Source: Pavlovales sp. CCMP2436 (Eukaryota; Haptophyta; Pavlovophyceae; Pavlovales). Taken from it: 16,875 nucleotides of DNA. A model generated the notes under the pieces. The model did not search any database and was not told where the DNA came from. It worked only from the letters and a program-made list of their open reading frames with translations. The stretch lies in assembly GCA_026770615.1 (NCBI GenBank), contig MU631634.1, positions 4,188 through 21,062 of the forward strand. The letters run 5' to 3'. The position numbers and the translations under genes were made by a program. This document shows positions 14,199-16,875 of this stretch, one piece after another. Numbering within the stretch: the first letter of the stretch is position 1; each line of letters opens with the position of its first letter.

Positions 14199-15063
14199 CT
14201 ATCATAAATCTATTAGCGGCTCAGCATGGTTCAACAGGTGTTGTTCAGTCACTGGCTTGGTCGACGTCAGGCTGAGGTCGAGAGATCGACCCAAACCCTC
14301 ATGCACCAGCACTCACACCAAAGGGTGTGAGTGTGTGCGCCCCGGCCCCCACGCCCCGCCTCGGCCGCGCCTCGGCTGCCGCAGCCCTGCCGTGGCGGCC
14401 GCAGGGAGCAGCATCGTCGTCGTAGCCTTGGTAGCCTTGAGCGGCGTCTCCGTGTGCGGCCCGCCGCCGCGCGCAGCAGCGCGCGACGCACATCCACTTG
14501 AGGACCCGAGCGAGACGGGTGGTCGAGAGGTGCCAGCGAGTACCTCAAGTGGACAGCATCACGCCGCTGCGAGCGCGCACACTGCGGTGGCCGCAGGAAG
14601 GAGCATCGTCGTCGTAGCTTTGGTAGCCTTGAGCGGCGTCTCCGCGTGCTGCTCGCCACCGCGCGAAACAGCGCGCGACGCACATCCACTTGAGGACCCG
14701 AGCGAGACGGGTGGTCGAGAGGTGCCAGCGAGTACCTCGAGTGGACAGCATCACGCCGCTGCGAGCGCGCACACTGCGGTGGCCGCAGGAAGGAGCATCG
14801 TCGTCGTAGCTTTGGTAGCCTTGAGCGGCGTCTCCGCGTGCTGCTCGCCACCGCGCGAAATAGCGCCCGTCACAGCACGCGACAGAAGCAATAGCATGGT
14901 GGCGAAGAGCAACATCATGGTGGCGAGCCAGACAGCGCCCCCCTCGGGCGGCGCAGTTGCAGCTGCACGCTCGCGCAGCACAGGGAGCAGCGGGGCTACG
15001 ATGGCGGAAGGCAGTATTTACACAATTGAACAGCACAAAAAACGAAGCTCAAGTTCTTCTTAA
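14137..15063 (+). CDS. ORF over a 192-bp tandem repeat, hydrophobic segment repeated three times
   Basis: A 308-codon frame from ATG 14137. Its middle is built from a 64-residue unit repeated 2.5 times, each containing SIVVVALVALSGVSxC (membrane-segment-like) and HPLEDPSETGGREVPASTSS. After the repeats come SNSMVAKSNIMVAS and a Ser-rich end. Both DNA strands are open across the repeat, because the 192-bp period keeps every frame open, so coding on either strand is uncertain. The ORF start overlaps the inverted-repeat element at 13832-14198, which argues against this ATG being genuine. No family recognised. Confidence 0.25.
   Translation: MGDAALRSAQHSEQSDASLNPYHKSISGSAWFNRCCSVTGLVDVRLRSRDRPKPSCTSTHTKGCECVRPGPHAPPRPRLGCRSPAVAAAGSSIVVVALVALSGVSVCGPPPRAAARDAHPLEDPSETGGREVPASTSSGQHHAAASAHTAVAAGRSIVVVALVALSGVSACCSPPRETARDAHPLEDPSETGGREVPASTSSGQHHAAASAHTAVAAGRSIVVVALVALSGVSACCSPPREIAPVTARDRSNSMVAKSNIMVASQTAPPSGGAVAAARSRSTGSSGATMAEGSIYTIEQHKKRSSSSS
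14393..14880. repeat. 192-bp tandem repeat, about 2.5 copies
   Basis: Units begin at about 14393, 14577 and 14769. ACGCCGCTGCGAGCGCGCAC at 14561 recurs at 14753, a period of 192 bp. Units 2 and 3 are almost identical (for example CTCAAGTGG versus CTCGAGTGG), while unit 1 is more diverged, so the last duplication is recent. Confidence 0.75.
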
Positions 15064-15099
15064 CGTTACCTTGACGGTTCCTAAATGCCCACGACCCTC

Positions 15100-15306
15100 T
15101 TAGCGGTCACCAGCTTGTCGTCTATCTGCGCTGCGATCTCCGGCAAGGACGAGGACGCCATCTAATTCGAGGGCTGAAGCAACGACGAGGACGACGAGGA
15201 TGAGCGGAGAAGTCTGATTCAAGAAGCGGGCCAAACGATCCACTTTCTCCGTCACGAGACCCGTGTCGGCGGCGACTTTGCGCCCCAGACCGCTGATCGG
15301 GCCCAT
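15100..15306 (-). CDS. Small ORF with one membrane-like segment
   Basis: 68 codons: MGPISGLGRKVAADTGLVTE, KVDRLARFLNQTS, then the hydrophobic PLILVVLVVASALEL, then an Arg/Asp-rich tail. An amphipathic stretch followed by a single hydrophobic helix vaguely recalls a SNARE-type tail anchor, but the residues after the helix are too many and no defined SNARE layers can be assigned. Low confidence that it is expressed. Confidence 0.2.
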   Translation of the reverse strand: MGPISGLGRKVAADTGLVTEKVDRLARFLNQTSPLILVVLVVASALELDGVLVLAGDRSADRRQAGDR

Positions 15307-15444
15307 CCAGGGAAATGGAGTTCAAGTTCGTACGGGATTTTTTATTTTGAGACGCAGGAAATTGTAATAACACTTAACTGGGTCCCGGACGGGACGGCAA
15401 TAAACTTTTAAGATTTCGTTTTCCCGTTCCCGTGTCATCAAGTT

Positions 15445-15462
15445 CGCACGCACGCACGCACG
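15445..15462 (+). repeat. CGCA microsatellite in the presumed 5' leader
   Basis: Four CGCA units, about 35 bases upstream of the AMPK-beta-like ATG. An AATAAA word also occurs at 15402. No clear core-promoter element is visible. Confidence 0.5.
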
Positions 15463-15496
15463 CTGCAGCTCAGCTCCGACCCACACACGGAGCGAG

Positions 15497-16268
15497 ATGA
15501 ACCCGCCCAATGTGTCCACCCCCAACCACAAGTTCCTCTACGCGCCCAAGTCGGCGTCTGAGCCACCCGCCCGCAGTTTGTGTATCGAGCAGCTGACCAC
15601 GCCCAGCCGCGACTGGCGCATCGTCGCAATTGCGCTCAGCTGGGCGGGCGGCGGCAGCTCGGTCTTTCTTGTCGGCTCCTTCACAAACTGGGCGGAGCGC
15701 GTGCCAATGGTGCCCACGCAGGGCAACACGCACGTTGTCACCGTTCCCCTGGGCGCGGGCGAGTATCAGTACCTCTTCGAGGTGGACGGTGTGCTATGCA
15801 TCGCCGACGAGGAGCCGATGGCCAGCGTTAGTGGTTGTCAACACGGTCGTTGTCGACGACGGCTCGGAGTACGAGGAGCTCGGCGTGGCCGCGAGGCCTG
15901 AGTCACCGACGCAGATCGACGACGACGGGACGGCGCCCTCCTGGAGCGCGCGCGCGGACGCGGACGGCTTCTCGACGACCGTGCCCACCAACCTCAAGGT
16001 CGCGTGGGATGAGCCGCCGCCGCTTCCTGCCGCTCTGGCCCGCGTTCACGGCGTGCCACAGACGGCCGCGTCTCGCCGCATCCGCCGCATCTTCTGGCCG
16101 GAAGGGCGGCCGCACGCGGTCCTCGAGGACTGCGCGCTCAACCACGCTGCCTCCGCGCGCTGCGGCGCCGACGACGGACTTCCCGGCTCGGGCTGCTCTC
16201 CGGAGCAGGGCCTGCCCGAGATGAGCAGGCCGGCGATGATCATCTCCGCTGGCGCGCCCACCGCGTGA
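15497..16268 (+). CDS. AMPK beta-subunit-like protein (CBM48 glycogen-binding domain plus partial ASC domain), frameshifted
   Basis: The AMPK/SNF1 beta subunit scaffolds the kinase and binds glycogen or starch. From ATG 15497 the first 110 residues hold a CBM48 domain: AIALSWAGGGSSVFLVGSFT, NWAERVPM, HVVTVPLGAGEYQYLFEVDG, ADEEPMAS. The sugar-binding Trp of the T-N-W motif is kept (residue 65); the Lys of QYK is Leu and the Trp after VDG is Leu, so binding may be weak. One surplus base near 15827-15830 shifts the frame; unshifted, the ORF ends at 15901. The other frame continues as VVVNTVVVDDGSEYEELGV, a linker, then EPPPLPAALARVHG and PHAVLEDCALNHAA, which match the start of the ASC (kinase/gamma-interacting) domain. 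The last ASC strands are not recognisable before the TGA at 16266-16268. Starch- or glycan-binding scaffold proteins with CBM48 are the alternative. Confidence 0.75.
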
Positions 16269-16269
16269 T

Positions 16270-16600
16270 CAACGTGCTGCTCAAGCTGACGCCGGCCCGC
16301 ACCGAGCTGCTCTCGGAGATCACCTCGCGATGCACCACTCTCAACTCCGCCGACGACGTGCCGACCCGTAGCCGACGATCCGTACGCGCTCGTGCGATGA
16401 ACGCGGCGAGCTCGTACGCACGCGCGCTCTTCGGTCTCCACATGGCCGGCGGCAACGACGGGTTAAGCTGGTTCTGTGTGTAAATATCTAGAAATACGTC
16501 CATCCCTTGACAGGTCTCCACCGAACCCAAGTGTTGAATCTGTGTGCCGACCGCCTGCTCGGCGGCTTCGAGGCGCGCTACGTGCTGGCTGGCCCACTGA
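16270..16600 (+). pseudogene. Possible coding remnants downstream of the AMPK-beta-like gene
   Basis: Two stretches read like protein but are unconnected: VINVLLKLTPARTELLSEIT at about 16264-16323, and VLNLCADRLLGGFEARYVLA at about 16531-16590. The second runs up to the MITE boundary, so the MITE may have landed in a gene. I do not recognise either. Chance GC-rich frames are possible. Confidence 0.25.
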
Positions 16601-16754
16601 CAATAAGAAATTGTAACGTTAAGAAACTGAGGCTCATTTTTCGAGCCCTTCAACAGTAATTTAAGCAAAAATTAACCATTGTTTGTATGTAACTTGCTAA
16701 GAAACTGAGCCTCAGTCTCAAAATCGCCCTTCTTAATGTCCGCGACCCCCTGTA
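16601..16754. mobile_element. MITE-like inverted-repeat element, copy 2 (left end eroded)
   Basis: Same family and orientation as 2904-3074. Shared features are CAATAAGAAATTGT near the left end, GTTAAGAAACTGAGGCTC, TTGTTTGTATGTAA, GCTAAGAAACTGAGCCTCAG and the right terminus CGCGACCCCCTGTA. The first dozen bases of the left terminus are replaced by GC-rich host sequence. No coding capacity. Confidence 0.65.
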
Positions 16755-16785
16755 CACACACTGTCTTGACACTATCTAGGGTCCC

Positions 16786-16872
16786 AAAAAAAAAATTATT
16801 ATTAAAAAAAAAAAAAAAAATGGAACGTACGAAAAAAAAAAAAAACGTTATTCGAAGAAAAAAAAAAAAACG
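16786..16872 (+). repeat. Poly-A rich end of window
   Basis: Several long A-tracts interrupted by short unique words (ATTATTATT, TGGAACGTACG, CGTTATTCG). This may be a retroelement tail, a low-complexity linker or an unreliable contig edge. Confidence 0.5.
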
Positions 16873-16875
16873 AGG

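Noticed and set aside
15901..16445. - strand ORFs of 80-131 codons opposite the AMPK-beta-like gene
   Set aside because: No motifs; the + strand carries the ASC-like sequence.

Overview
The window looks like nuclear DNA of a GC-rich unicellular eukaryote, most likely an alga. A haptophyte or other plastid-bearing protist is my guess from memory, not a proven placement. The evidence is a plant/algal-type EDR1 (CTR1-like) domain fused to a Raf-like kinase and Armadillo (ARM) repeats, an AMPK-beta-like glycogen-binding protein, long gene-poor spacers, small inverted-repeat transposons and long A-tracts. Genes are sparse and repeats abundant.

Layout. 1-830: remnant of a protein segment that normally precedes a reverse transcriptase (- strand). 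830-3480: no clear gene; two copies of a 62-bp repeat with a small hairpin, palindromes, GTTGGG/CCCCC motifs, one complete MITE-like element (2904-3074), and two related coding-like fragments in inverted orientation (2183-2293 and 3640-3750). 3896-8175 (- strand): one large gene reading KOW-like segment, EDR1 domain, kinase, ARM module 1, ARM module 2, broken by three in-frame stops and three single-base frameshifts. 8432-9849: a 1.4-kb unit bounded by perfect 26-bp inverted repeats, carrying one unidentified, broken - strand gene. 10.1-12.0 kb: tandem-repeat country (153, 48, about 26, 18, 54 and 196-bp periods). 12638-13480 (+ strand): an almost full-length bimodular QueF, the NADPH-dependent preQ0 reductase of queuosine biosynthesis. 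13.8-14.2 kb: inverted-repeat element. 14.39-14.88 kb: 192-bp tandem repeat within a 308-codon ORF. 15497-16268 (+ strand): AMPK-beta-like gene with a frameshift. 16.6-16.75 kb: second copy of the MITE. The window ends in A-tracts.

The most notable item is QueF. Eukaryotes are generally described as salvaging queuine rather than making it, so a well-preserved bacterial-type QueF next to eukaryotic genes suggests horizontal transfer, an organelle-derived gene, or a mis-joined contig. The second theme is that every recognisable gene is interrupted by one-base frameshifts or single stop codons, some at homopolymers. Consensus errors, widespread pseudogene decay and (for TAG) recoding are competing explanations. 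No operon-like cooperation between genes is evident; the recognisable functions (tRNA modification, TKL kinase signalling, energy sensing) are unrelated.
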